A stretch of DNA of 25,372 nucleotides, taken from Gammaproteobacteria bacterium. GTDB lineage: Bacteria; Pseudomonadota; Gammaproteobacteria; Steroidobacterales; SZUA-146. The stretch covers positions 1-25,372 of the forward strand of contig JABDLQ010000042.1 of assembly GCA_013002925.1 (NCBI GenBank), read 5' to 3'. Below the pieces are notes generated by a model. The model made no database searches. It was given only the letters and a program-made list of their open reading frames with translations, and was not told where the DNA came from. Below are positions 15,918 to 24,704 of this stretch, piece by piece (the first letter of the stretch is position 1; every line of letters begins with the position of its first letter). A program made the position numbers and the translations under genes.

Positions 15918-17087
15918 ATGACCACTTTGCGTCTGGCGTTGGTGGCAGGGGAGTTGTCTGGCGACACACTGGGTGCCGGTCTGTTGCAGGAGCTTTCCAG
16001 TCGCGGGATAGCTGTGGAGGCCTTTGGTGTGGGTGGGCCTGCGATGCAGGCGGCGGGTCTTGAAACCTGGTTTGACGCACGGGAAATTTCAGTGATGGGC
16101 ATCGGCGAGGTGGTGCGTCATCTGCCGCGATTGCTGCGTCTGAAAAAACGCCTGTTTCGCCAGATACTGGCACGCCGCCCACATGCCTTCATTGGCATTG
16201 ATCTACCGGATTTTAATCTCGCACTGGCCGCTGGTTTGCACCAGGAGGGCATTGCCACGGTGCAATATGTGAGTCCCTCAGTGTGGGCATGGCGGCCGCG
16301 CCGGGTAAAAAAAATCGCCCGCGCTATTGACCTTGTATTGTGTCTGCTGCCATTTGAAACTGATTTTTACCGGCAACATAATGTGCGGGCGGCGTTTGTA
16401 GGGCATCCGCTCGCCGATAACATTGCACCGGAGACCGATTGCGCTCCGGCGCGGCGTCAACTTGATCTGGACTCGACGTCACCGGTGGTAGCGGTGCTGC
16501 CAGGCAGTCGCGTGTCGGAGGTGCAGGCGCTGTCCGGCCTGTTTCTGGAGGCGGCGCGGCAGGTTGCGAAAAAACTCCCCGATGTACAATTCATCACGGC
16601 GCTGGCCAGTGATCCTGTGAGTGACTGCTGGAACACTGCTGTGAACGCGCACCCTGATGCACCCCCGGTGACAGTGTGCGGTGCCCCTGCTGCCACTGTC
16701 ATCGCGGCAGCCAATGTGACGTTACTGGCATCCGGCACTGTGGCGCTGGAAGCGCTGCTGGTGGGTCGGCCAATGGTAGTATCGTACCGGTTATCGGGCT
16801 TTACATGGTGGTTTGTGCGGACATTCAATCTGCTCAATGTAGAACGGTTTTCGTTGCCAAATCTGCTGGCCGGTCGTGACCTTGTTCCGGAACTGATGCA
16901 GGAAGACGCCCGTCCAGAGCGACTCGCCGAAGCCGTCATATCACAGTATCATCGCCGGCATGATCAGGAGCTGCATAGCGCATATGCAGCGATTCGGGCG
17001 CAACTATCCATGAATGCCGATGCGGCGGCAGCAACGGCACTGCTGGATCTGGTGCAACACACACAGCGGAAAACAGATGATCGGTAA
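15918..17087 (+). CDS. lpxB: lipid-A-disaccharide synthase
   Basis: GT19 glycosyltransferase that joins UDP-2,3-diacylglucosamine and lipid X into the lipid A disaccharide at the inner membrane. It has 389 residues (E. coli 382). Family landmarks are ALVAGELSGDTLGAGLLQEL near the N-terminus, YVSPSVWAWRPRRVKKIAR in the middle, VVAVLPGSRVSEV, and the C-terminal substrate-binding SGTVALEALLVGRPMVVSYR. The ATG is 6 bases after the lpxA stop and lacks a strong Shine-Dalgarno sequence, so coupling to lpxA is likely. lpxH, the intermediate step, is not in the window. The 3' end overlaps rnhB by 11 bases. Confidence 0.97.
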   Translation: MTTLRLALVAGELSGDTLGAGLLQELSSRGIAVEAFGVGGPAMQAAGLETWFDAREISVMGIGEVVRHLPRLLRLKKRLFRQILARRPHAFIGIDLPDFNLALAAGLHQEGIATVQYVSPSVWAWRPRRVKKIARAIDLVLCLLPFETDFYRQHNVRAAFVGHPLADNIAPETDCAPARRQLDLDSTSPVVAVLPGSRVSEVQALSGLFLEAARQVAKKLPDVQFITALASDPVSDCWNTAVNAHPDAPPVTVCGAPAATVIAAANVTLLASGTVALEALLVGRPMVVSYRLSGFTWWFVRTFNLLNVERFSLPNLLAGRDLVPELMQEDARPERLAEAVISQYHRRHDQELHSAYAAIRAQLSMNADAAAATALLDLVQHTQRKTDDR

Positions 17088-17703
17088 CACAAACAACAGC
17101 AGTTCCGGGAGCGCCGGGGTCGACGAGGCAGGCCGTGGGCCGTTGGCAGGCCCGGTCGTCGCGGCGGCCGTCATCTTACCGCCCCGGCATGGCATATCGG
17201 GGATCAACGACTCAAAAAAGTTGAGTCCGCGTGCGCGTTCGGTGTTGAGCGCGCAGATCAAGACCCACGCCAGTTGCTGGTCCATTGCCAGCGCAACGCC
17301 CGCGGAAATAGACCATCTGAATATACTGCAGGCCACGATGGTGGCGATGGCGCGTGCCCTGGAGGGACTTTCAGTACAGCCAGCGACGGCTTTTATCGAT
17401 GGCAACAGGTGCCCGGAACTGGCACCCCATCTCAACATTGCCCTGACGGCGGTCGTCGGTGGTGACAGGAGCCATGAAACCATCGCCGCTGCTTCGATTC
17501 TTGCCAAAGTCCATCGCGATGAGTTGATGATTCGGTATCACTCCCAGTATCCCGAGTACGGGTTTGATCAGCATAAAGGCTACCCAACCGCACGCCATAT
17601 CGCTGCACTTGTAAAGTACGGACCGGTTGCCATTCACCGGCGCAGTTTTCGGCCCGTTGCGGACAATCTGCGCGTGCCGGACCCACAGGGAATCGGCGGG
17701 TAA
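17077..17703 (+). CDS. rnhB: ribonuclease HII
   Basis: Cuts RNA in RNA-DNA hybrids and starts removal of single ribonucleotides from DNA. It has 208 residues from ATG 17077 (E. coli 198), preceded by GCGGA at a 6-base spacing. A longer in-frame start at 17014 would lie deep in lpxB and adds no family sequence. GVDEAGRGPLAGPV (14-27) supplies D16 and E17, FIDGNRCPEL supplies D108, and GGDRSHETIAAASILAKV supplies D130, the four catalytic carboxylates. NDSKKLS (44-50) and QHKGYPTA (165-172) are also typical. It overlaps both neighbours: lpxB by 11 bases, and dnaE at TAATG. Confidence 0.97.
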   Translation: MIGNTNNSSSGSAGVDEAGRGPLAGPVVAAAVILPPRHGISGINDSKKLSPRARSVLSAQIKTHASCWSIASATPAEIDHLNILQATMVAMARALEGLSVQPATAFIDGNRCPELAPHLNIALTAVVGGDRSHETIAAASILAKVHRDELMIRYHSQYPEYGFDQHKGYPTARHIAALVKYGPVAIHRRSFRPVADNLRVPDPQGIGG

Positions 17704-20700
17704 TGACAGACTTCGTTCATCTGCGGGTTCATTCCGAATTCTCACTCTGTGACAGCGTGGTGCGATTGAAACCGCTCATGAAAGCCGTGGGTGAGCGCGA
17801 TATGCCGGCTGTCGCCGTGACCGACGAATGCAATCTGTTTGCGATCATCAAGGCGTATAAAGCAGCTGCCCGTGCCGGCATAAAAATTATTATTGGCGTG
17901 GATCTGTGGCTTGCAGACCACCGCGAGGACAAAACTTGTGGTCGGCTGACGTTGCTGTGCCAAAACCTCGACGGATACCGCAATCTTTCCAGGTTGATAA
18001 CACGCGGGTACCTGGAAGGTCAGCATCGTGGCAAGGTGCGGATATTGCGCGAATGGCTGACTCCGCAAAGCTGTGAAAACCTGATTGCGTTATCCGGCGG
18101 GTTTCACGGAGAAGTGGCGCGCACGCTGAGTGACCCTGATGCGCTCAGTATCGCGCTCGGCTTTATGCAGACTGTTTTCCCGGGACGCTTTTATCTGGAA
18201 GTCAGCCGTACCGGGCGTGACGGCGAGGAGCAGTACTGTCAACAGATTGTTCCGGTTGCAGCAGCTTATAGCTTGCCACTGGTCGCGACCAACGATGTGC
18301 GTTTTATCGATGCTGATGATTATGAAGCACACGAAGCACGCGTCTGCATTCATGGCAGTTTCACATTGAATGACAGCAGCCGCCCGCGAAATTATTCGCC
18401 GCAGCAGTATCTGCGCAGCCCGGCAGAAATGACTGAATTGTTTGCGGACATGCCGGAGGCTTTGGCGAATTCGGTTGAGATTGCCAAACGTTGCAACCTT
18501 GAACTGAAACTTGGACACAGTGTTCTGCCTGATTTCCCGGTACCAGCGGGAGAGACCATCGAGTCGCATCTGCGCAAGGAATCTGAGCGCGGTCTGCTTG
18601 AGCGCCTGGGTAAGCAGTCCAGCACCGCCGCCCGTGACTATCAGGAGCGTCTCGATATTGAACTGGGTGTGATCGAAGGCATGGGGTTTGCCGGCTATTT
18701 TCTGATTGTGGCGGACTTTACCCGATGGTCGCGGGAAAATGGCGTGCCCGTAGGCCCCGGACGCGGGTCGGGGGCAGGCTCCCTGGTGGCTTATTGTCTT
18801 GGAATCACGGACCTTGATCCATTGAAATACAATCTGCTGTTCGAGCGCTTTTTGAATCCCGAACGTGTCTCGATGCCGGATTTTGATATCGACTTTTGTA
18901 TGGAAGGGCGTGACCGTGTCATCGACTATGTCGCAGAGCGGTATGGTCGCGAACGCGTCTCACAGATTATCACTTACGGCACGATGGCCGCACGGGCTGT
19001 GGTGCGCGACGTTGGCCGCGTACTGGGTCACGGGTATGGTTTTGTTGATCGGATTGCAAAACTGATCCCGTTCGAACCGGGTATGACACTCGATGTGGCG
19101 CTCACGCAGGATGCCGAACTTAGAAAACTCTATACCGACGACGACGAAGTACGCACCCTGATCGACCTTGCAAAACGCCTGGAAGGTCTGGCGCGCAATG
19201 CTGGCAAACACGCCGGTGGTGTGGTGATTGCGCCGTCGAGCCTGACCGACTTCACGCCATTGTATTGCGAGGAGGGCGGTAGCAGTACCGTCACCCAACT
19301 TGATAAAGATGATGTAGAGTCTGCGGGTCTGGTCAAGTTCGATTTCCTGGGATTACGTACGCTGACGATACTGGATCGGGCAACTGCGACTATTAATGAC
19401 ATTCGTCAACAGGCCGGCGAAAAACCACTCGATATGAATAGTATCCCAATGGATGATCCGGCGACTTTTGATTTGTTGAAGCGCTGTTCGACGACTGCCG
19501 TGTTTCAGCTCGAATCGCCCGGCATGAAGGACCTTATAAAAAAATTGCGACCAGACCGATTCGCTGACATTGTCGCTCTGGTTGCCCTATACCGTCCCGG
19601 ACCGCTGGAATCCGGCATGGTCGGCGATTTTATCCGGCGTAAACACGGGGAAGAAATTTTTGAATACCAGCATCCCAGGCTCGAGCCGATACTGGAGCCG
19701 ACCTATGGCGTGATTTTGTATCAGGAGCAAGTGATGCAGATTGCCCAGGTGCTGGCCAATTACTCGCTGGGTGGAGCTGATTTGTTGCGCCGTGCAATGG
19801 GTAAGAAAAAAGCCAGCGAAATGGCCAAGCAGCGCAGTGTGTTTGTGGATGGTGCGGTGTCGGGTGGCGTCGACAAAAAACTCGCCAGCTCTATATTCGA
19901 CCTGATGGAAAAGTTTGCCGGTTACGGTTTCAACAAGAGCCACAGTGCAGCCTATGCGCTTTTGGCATATCAAACCGCCTGGCAAAAAGCTCATTATCCG
20001 GCCGCTTTCATGGCAGCGGTGCTGTCGTCGGATATTGACAACACCGACAAGATTCAGCACCTGATCGAGGATTGTCGCGAGATGAACCTGGAGATTCTGG
20101 TGCCGGACGTCAATCGCAGCAATTACCATTTCGCGGTGGCTGGTGACAGTCAGATTTTTTATGGGCTCGGTGCGTTAAAGGGTGTCGGCAAGGGTGCTGT
20201 AGAAAACATTGTTGCAGAGCGCGCCGCGAATGGGGCCTACACATCGCTGGACGATCTGTGTCAGCGTCTTGATCTGTCAGCAGTCAACCGGCGGGTATTC
20301 GAAGCTCTTATAAAAGGCGGCGCACTCGATAGTCTGGGCGATCACCGCTCGAATCATCTGGCTAATTTACCCTATGCTTTGCGAGCTGCAGAACAACGCG
20401 CCAGGGCAGCAGCAGCCGGTCAAAATGATTTGTTTGGTGAAATTGCTGCTAATGATGCGCAATCGACTCCAGTTCACCGGCATCATGAAAACGTTCCGGA
20501 GTTTGACAAAAAGTCACGGCTCACCGCTGAAAAAGAAGCGTTGGGCTTATGGTTAACCGGTCACCCGGTTGATCTTTACAGGGATGAACTGGATGCATTG
20601 GTTGGTGGCACGCTGGCGGTGGTTCTGGGCCCGGCTGTACCGGCGGCCAATCCTTACGGAACGCGTAAAAACACACTGGTTGGTGGACTGGTGGGTGATA

Positions 20701-21236
20701 TGCGCCGGCGCCGGAACCAGCTTAGTTTCAAACTCGAGGATCGCTCCGGCCGCCTTGAAGTTGTGGTCTTTGAAGATGTGTATGAACGGCATCGCCACTT
20801 GTTAACTGCAGAGCGCGCGGTGCTGGTAGAAGGCGCCCTGCGCTACGATGAGTTTTTAAACGACTGGAGCCTGAAAGCGACGCGGATCGAAGATTTGGCG
20901 GAGGCTCGCAAACGTTACGCGAGCCATCTCGTCATATTGTGGAATCCCGATGAGGAAGCCCGACAGGACCGCGAATTCAGGTTTGTAAAGAGTCTGAAGA
21001 ACATGCTCGGTGAGCACCGGGATGGCGAATGTGCCGTGACGATAGAGTATCGTGGGCCCCGCGCGGGCGCGCGTCTGGCGCTGGGGCAGAACTGGCGGGT
21101 CAAACCTGAAGAAGCTCTGCTCCGGGAGTTGGTTTCTCTGGCAGGCGAAAACAGTGTCAAAGTCCTCTATCCGCCGGGTATTGCCACGGCCGGCGGCGGC
21201 TTTAATAACAAGCGGATTTCCGGAACAGTAAACTGA
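17703..21236 (+). CDS. dnaE: DNA polymerase III alpha subunit
   Basis: Replicative C-family polymerase of the chromosome. It has 1177 residues (E. coli 1160). The order is PHP domain (from HLRVHSEFSL at 6-15 to about 270), palm and fingers with GPGRGSGAGSLVAY and the catalytic aspartates in PDFDIDF (D393, D395), thumb and fingers (KHAGGVVIAP, ATTAVFQLESPGMKDL-type motif, AMGKKKASEM), a helix-hairpin-helix region (about 810-870), the beta-clamp binding peptide QNDLF (907-911), an OB fold (about 985-1065) and a C-terminal tau-binding domain. It is the DnaE1 type, not the error-prone DnaE2. Its ATG overlaps the rnhB stop. accA, which often follows, is missing. Confidence 0.98.
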   Translation: MTDFVHLRVHSEFSLCDSVVRLKPLMKAVGERDMPAVAVTDECNLFAIIKAYKAAARAGIKIIIGVDLWLADHREDKTCGRLTLLCQNLDGYRNLSRLITRGYLEGQHRGKVRILREWLTPQSCENLIALSGGFHGEVARTLSDPDALSIALGFMQTVFPGRFYLEVSRTGRDGEEQYCQQIVPVAAAYSLPLVATNDVRFIDADDYEAHEARVCIHGSFTLNDSSRPRNYSPQQYLRSPAEMTELFADMPEALANSVEIAKRCNLELKLGHSVLPDFPVPAGETIESHLRKESERGLLERLGKQSSTAARDYQERLDIELGVIEGMGFAGYFLIVADFTRWSRENGVPVGPGRGSGAGSLVAYCLGITDLDPLKYNLLFERFLNPERVSMPDFDIDFCMEGRDRVIDYVAERYGRERVSQIITYGTMAARAVVRDVGRVLGHGYGFVDRIAKLIPFEPGMTLDVALTQDAELRKLYTDDDEVRTLIDLAKRLEGLARNAGKHAGGVVIAPSSLTDFTPLYCEEGGSSTVTQLDKDDVESAGLVKFDFLGLRTLTILDRATATINDIRQQAGEKPLDMNSIPMDDPATFDLLKRCSTTAVFQLESPGMKDLIKKLRPDRFADIVALVALYRPGPLESGMVGDFIRRKHGEEIFEYQHPRLEPILEPTYGVILYQEQVMQIAQVLANYSLGGADLLRRAMGKKKASEMAKQRSVFVDGAVSGGVDKKLASSIFDLMEKFAGYGFNKSHSAAYALLAYQTAWQKAHYPAAFMAAVLSSDIDNTDKIQHLIEDCREMNLEILVPDVNRSNYHFAVAGDSQIFYGLGALKGVGKGAVENIVAERAANGAYTSLDDLCQRLDLSAVNRRVFEALIKGGALDSLGDHRSNHLANLPYALRAAEQRARAAAAGQNDLFGEIAANDAQSTPVHRHHENVPEFDKKSRLTAEKEALGLWLTGHPVDLYRDELDALVGGTLAVVLGPAVPAANPYGTRKNTLVGGLVGDMRRRRNQLSFKLEDRSGRLEVVVFEDVYERHRHLLTAERAVLVEGALRYDEFLNDWSLKATRIEDLAEARKRYASHLVILWNPDEEARQDREFRFVKSLKNMLGEHRDGECAVTIEYRGPRAGARLALGQNWRVKPEEALLRELVSLAGENSVKVLYPPGIATAGGGFNNKRISGTVN

Positions 21237-21500
21237 GTGGTTACGATTATCCAAAGCTTTACCAAAACGATTACCGCCACCGTTGCCGAGGCCTCGCGGC
21301 CACGGGGAGCGGTGGCCAGACTGCACCGTGTCATGGCGCCAGAAGCACATCATGACAGCGGCCTTGCCGTCGCAGGCTGCACCGGGCTCCAAATCGAATC
21401 GGACAGGGCCGGGCATGACGGGCACCCGGGATCAGATCTGGACAGTGGGACAAAGTTGGGAAGCCGGCGCTGGTCTGAGAGCACGGTAACCCTCGTATTG
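21237..21500. repeat. gene-free stretch with degenerate inverted and direct repeats
   Basis: About 300 bases (21237-21536) separate dnaE from tilS, in the place where accA is usual. I recognise no accA sequence in any frame. The small frame beginning GTG 21237, directly after the dnaE stop, resembles no known protein. What can be seen is TGTCATG (21329-21335) with its inverted copy CATGACA (21351-21357), a near-direct repeat CTGCACCGTG / CTGCACCGGG (21321 and 21377), and a REP-like palindromic unit near 21409-21430 (CCGGG, then CCCGG 11 bases later). These are signs of dispersed intergenic repeats. Confidence 0.45.
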
Positions 21501-21501
21501 T

Positions 21502-21537
21502 ACCCTGTCATTCAGGGTTAAGATGACAGCTGGTCAT
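21502..21537 (+). promoter_or_regulatory. tandem hairpins just before tilS
   Basis: Two small perfect hairpins follow each other: ACCCTG-TCATT-CAGGGT (21502-21518) and ATGAC-AGCTG-GTCAT (21523-21537). A possible promoter overlaps the first (TTGTAC at 21498-21503, then TAAGAT at 21520 after 16 bases). The second hairpin ends at an in-frame TTG and sits 12 bases before the tilS ATG, where it could limit initiation. No U tract follows. Confidence 0.35.
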
Positions 21538-21548
21538 TGAATGTTCCA

Positions 21549-22892
21549 ATGAACGAGATTTTGCCACAGGATTTTGCGCGCCAGTTTGGGGCGCATGACA
21601 TCGACCTGCAGGCGGCGCGGTTTATCTGCGCCTTAAGCGGCGGTCTCGATTCGATCTGCCTGCTGCATCTGTTGAATGCGGTTGGCGCTCAAATACGCTG
21701 CGTACATGTCAATCACGGACTCCAGGCCGATGCTGCTCAGTGGGCCCGGTTCTGCGAGCAGCAGGCAGCTCATTACCAGGTGCCCTGTGCTGTGCATACG
21801 CTGACAATATCCGGAACCGATAACCTGGAAGAGCGGTGTCGAAAAATGCGCCGGGAAATATTTGCCGCGGAACTTCGCGACGAGGAAATATTACTCACCG
21901 CTCATCATCAGGACGACCAGACAGAAACGTTTTTTCTACAGTTGCTGCGTGGTGCAGGGCCGGCCGGGTTGCAGGCAATGCCGGCAGTGCCGGTAAAGTT
22001 TGGTGTCGGCCAGCATTTTCGCCCCCTTTTGCCCTGGACACGACAATCGCTGAAGGATTATGCGCAGAGGGAGGGTTTGCAGTGGCACGATGACCCTTCC
22101 AATGACGTCAACGTGCACGATCGAAATTATCTGCGCAATGAAGTCATGCCGCGGATTCTGGAGCGCTGGCCCGGTGCGCATGCAACGGTCAGACGCAGCG
22201 TGGAGTTGATGCGGGACTCCAGCGAACTATTGCAGGTACTTGCTGAGCATGACGGCGCCCTCTCAACAGTTGGCAGACAACTGGATTTTGCGAGCTTGCG
22301 CACAATCGGTGAGCGGCGTATTTCCAACGTGCTGCGCCATTGGCTGAAACGCCTGAACGTGCGGCCACCAAATTATGCCAGGCTATCTGAAGGGGTGCGG
22401 CAGTTCCTGGAGGCGTCTTCAGAGCGCGCACCATTATTAACGTGGTCTGATGGCGTGATTCAGCGTTATCGTGACACGTTGATGTTTTTTGATCCCTGTG
22501 AAGACGCAGACTTACGTGCATGCATTAAGGTAGTGCCTGAGCAATGGCTCGCATTGCCATCAGGCTGCGGGCGATGGCGTTTGCGCGAAGTGACGGGCAC
22601 AGCAGGCCACTTGCACGGCACACAGTGCGATCCCGAACAGCTGCAGGTGAGTTTCAGGACGTCCGGGGAGCGTCTCCTCCGCGAAGACGGGTCACATCAG
22701 CCGCTGAAGGACTGGTTTCAGCAACGAGGTGTGCCGGGCGAGTTACGCAAGCGCACGCCATTATTGATGCACGACGACGAGATCATCGCCGTGGGCGATG
22801 GGTGGATCAACCCGCGCATGCAGCCTGTCGTTAACGCATCTGCCTGGCGCGTGGAGTGGGATTTCCCCGGCTCGCAAAGTGTGCAGAATTAA
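21549..22892 (+). CDS. tilS: tRNA(Ile)-lysidine synthetase
   Basis: Converts cytidine 34 of the CAU-anticodon tRNA-Ile to lysidine, so that it reads AUA. It has 447 residues from ATG 21549 (E. coli 432). The N-type ATP pyrophosphatase loop SGGLDS is at 30-35, VNHGLQADA at 54-62 and HHQDDQTET at 119-127. The central TilS domain and the C-terminal substrate-binding domain (SFRTSGERLLREDGSHQPLKDW-type sequence near the end) are also present. The start is uncertain: a TTG at 21537 is in frame, and neither has a good Shine-Dalgarno sequence. The position between dnaE and pyrG fits the usual cluster order. Confidence 0.94.
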   Translation: MNEILPQDFARQFGAHDIDLQAARFICALSGGLDSICLLHLLNAVGAQIRCVHVNHGLQADAAQWARFCEQQAAHYQVPCAVHTLTISGTDNLEERCRKMRREIFAAELRDEEILLTAHHQDDQTETFFLQLLRGAGPAGLQAMPAVPVKFGVGQHFRPLLPWTRQSLKDYAQREGLQWHDDPSNDVNVHDRNYLRNEVMPRILERWPGAHATVRRSVELMRDSSELLQVLAEHDGALSTVGRQLDFASLRTIGERRISNVLRHWLKRLNVRPPNYARLSEGVRQFLEASSERAPLLTWSDGVIQRYRDTLMFFDPCEDADLRACIKVVPEQWLALPSGCGRWRLREVTGTAGHLHGTQCDPEQLQVSFRTSGERLLREDGSHQPLKDWFQQRGVPGELRKRTPLLMHDDEIIAVGDGWINPRMQPVVNASAWRVEWDFPGSQSVQN

Positions 22893-22911
22893 AGCGCCAT
22901 TTTGTTATTTC

Positions 22912-22942
22912 TTGCAGGCGTAAACGGGGTCTGCGCGATAAT
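22912..22942 (+). promoter_or_regulatory. weak promoter candidate for pyrG
   Basis: TTGCAG at 22912-22917 and GATAAT at 22937-22942 are separated by 19 bases, longer than ideal. A start near 22949 would give a leader of about 80 bases containing the inverted repeat GTTAA...TTAAC (22948-22972, with AAGCGCTGGCGCTT inside) and the terminator-like hairpin at 22988-23017. Confidence 0.3.
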
Positions 22943-22987
22943 TTATTGTTAAGCGCTGGCGCTTCCGTTAACATTACCATCCGTCTT

Positions 22988-23017
22988 GAGGCGCTATTCC
23001 GGGCGCTCTTTTTTTTT
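22988..23017 (+). terminator. terminator/attenuator hairpin in the pyrG leader
   Basis: The left arm GA-GCGC (22988-22994, one bulged G at 22990) pairs with GCGCTC (23003-23008) around an 8-base loop, and nine consecutive T follow (23009-23017). This is an intrinsic terminator shape. It may end the upstream transcript or act as an attenuator, because the pyrG Shine-Dalgarno sequence (GGAG, 23022-23025) begins only 5 bases after the T run. Confidence 0.6.
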
Positions 23018-23030
23018 GGACGGAGAACTC

Positions 23031-24689
23031 ATGACTCGCTTTATTTTTGTCACCGGTGGTGTGGTCTCGTCGTTGGGGAAAGGTATCGTCGCCTCATCCC
23101 TTGGCGCCATCCTCGAGGCGCGTGGCTGCGTAGTCAGCATGATAAAACTGGATCCGTATATCAACGTCGATCCCGGCACTATGAGCCCGTTCCAGCACGG
23201 TGAAGTGTTCGTCACTGAAGATGGTGCCGAAGCAGATCTTGATCTGGGCCACTATGAGCGTTTTGTGCGCACGACCACCGGCCGTGACAGCAATTTTACC
23301 ACCGGGCGTATTTACGAAAGTGTGATTCGCAAGGAGCGCCGTGGTGATTACCTGGGCGGCACGGTTCAGGTCATTCCGCATATTACCGATGAGATCATCG
23401 CGAGCATCAAGCGCGGTGCGGGCGATGCGCAAATCTGCATGGTCGAGATAGGTGGCACCGTCGGTGATATCGAGTCGCTGCCATTTCTCGAAGCGATCCG
23501 GCAGTTTGGCGTCGAAATGGGTCATGAGCGGGTGTTGTATGTGCACCTTACCCTGGTGCCCTACATCGCGGCAGCGCGCGAACTGAAGACAAAACCGACC
23601 CAGCATTCGGTAAAGGAAATGCGCTCGATTGGCATTCAGCCAGATGTGCTGATTTGCAGAGCAGACCGACCCATACCGCGCGACGAACGACGCAAAATCG
23701 GCCTCTTTACCAATGTTGAGGAACGTGCAGTCATTCAGGGTGTGGACACTGACGATATTTACAAGATTCCGATGCTACTGAGTTCGGAGGGGCTGGACGA
23801 CATCGTAACTGAAAAGCTAAAACTCGAATGTGCGCCCCCGGATTTTGCAGAATGGCAGCGCGTGGTTGACGCCCGGTTTAATACCGATGGTGAAGTTAAT
23901 ATCGCAATGGTCGGAAAATACGTGCATTTTCGTGATTCCTATAAATCGCTGAACGAGGCGTTGATGCACGGTGGTTTGCACACGCGCACCAAAGTTAATA
24001 TTCACTACTTTGAATCATCAGATGTGGAAGGGCTGGGTGCGGAAAATCTGGCGGGCATGGACGCCATACTCGTGCCGGGTGGATTCGGCGAGCGCGGGAT
24101 CGAGGGTAAAATACGTACCGTGCAGTTCGCACGCGAAAACAATATTCCGTTTCTGGGAATCTGTCTTGGTTTGCAGGTGGCGGTCATTGAATTTGCCCGC
24201 AATGTCGCCGGTCTGGCCGACGCCAACAGTACCGAGTTTGAACAGCAGACTCCGCACCCGGTCATCGCGCTGATCACTGAATGGCGCGACCAAACCGGCA
24301 CCATGGAACAACGGGATCATGATTCTGACCTGGGCGGTACGATGCGATTGGGTGCACAGGAAAGCTTGCTGACCAGTGGCAGCCTGGCTGCCCGCACTTA
24401 CGATTCTGTCACCATAGTGGAACGACATCGTCATCGCTATGAGGTGAATAATACCTATCTGGGTAAATTGCAAAACAAAGGGCTGGTTTTTTCGGGCCGA
24501 TCGGTTGATGATCTCGTTGAGATTGTCGAACTTGACGGGCACCCCTGGTTTTTGGCCTGTCAGTTTCACCCGGAATTTACGTCTACACCACGTGATGGGC
24601 ATCCACTATTCAGCGGTTTTGTAAGAGCCGCTCGTGCTTATCATGAGCGTGTCCACAATGCCCCCAGCAATGCGCAGGCAAACGCCTGA
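23031..24689 (+). CDS. pyrG: CTP synthase
   Basis: Makes CTP from UTP, ATP and glutamine. I start at ATG 23031, 5 bases after GGAG, giving 552 residues (E. coli 545) and the invariant opening MTRFIFVTGGVVSSLGKG. A longer frame to 22986 would run through the T tract and is rejected. The amidoligase domain (1 to about 270) has the P-loop GGVVSSLGKG (9-18), DPYINVDPGTMSPFQHGEV and HYERF. The class I glutaminase domain (about 290-545) has the nucleophile C378 in GICLGLQ and a C-terminal FHPEFTS with its histidine and glutamate. CTP supports CDP-lipid (CdsA) and CMP-Kdo synthesis, and kdsA follows by 15 bases. Confidence 0.98.
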   Translation: MTRFIFVTGGVVSSLGKGIVASSLGAILEARGCVVSMIKLDPYINVDPGTMSPFQHGEVFVTEDGAEADLDLGHYERFVRTTTGRDSNFTTGRIYESVIRKERRGDYLGGTVQVIPHITDEIIASIKRGAGDAQICMVEIGGTVGDIESLPFLEAIRQFGVEMGHERVLYVHLTLVPYIAAARELKTKPTQHSVKEMRSIGIQPDVLICRADRPIPRDERRKIGLFTNVEERAVIQGVDTDDIYKIPMLLSSEGLDDIVTEKLKLECAPPDFAEWQRVVDARFNTDGEVNIAMVGKYVHFRDSYKSLNEALMHGGLHTRTKVNIHYFESSDVEGLGAENLAGMDAILVPGGFGERGIEGKIRTVQFARENNIPFLGICLGLQVAVIEFARNVAGLADANSTEFEQQTPHPVIALITEWRDQTGTMEQRDHDSDLGGTMRLGAQESLLTSGSLAARTYDSVTIVERHRHRYEVNNTYLGKLQNKGLVFSGRSVDDLVEIVELDGHPWFLACQFHPEFTSTPRDGHPLFSGFVRAARAYHERVHNAPSNAQANA

Positions 24690-24704
24690 GTTTAGAGACA
24701 ATAA

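Noticed and set aside
19587..20129. 180-residue minus-strand frame within dnaE
   Set aside because: It lies wholly antisense to conserved DnaE motifs and has no recognisable protein features.
21237..21521. 94-residue frame directly after the dnaE stop codon
   Set aside because: It starts with GTG touching the dnaE stop but has no Shine-Dalgarno support of its own, no known motif, and runs through inverted and direct repeats; kept only as an intergenic repeat region.
21237..21536. accA pseudogene
   Set aside because: I compared the three forward translations with remembered AccA motifs (such as GRETKEKIRRNFGM and GEGGSGGALA) and found nothing similar.
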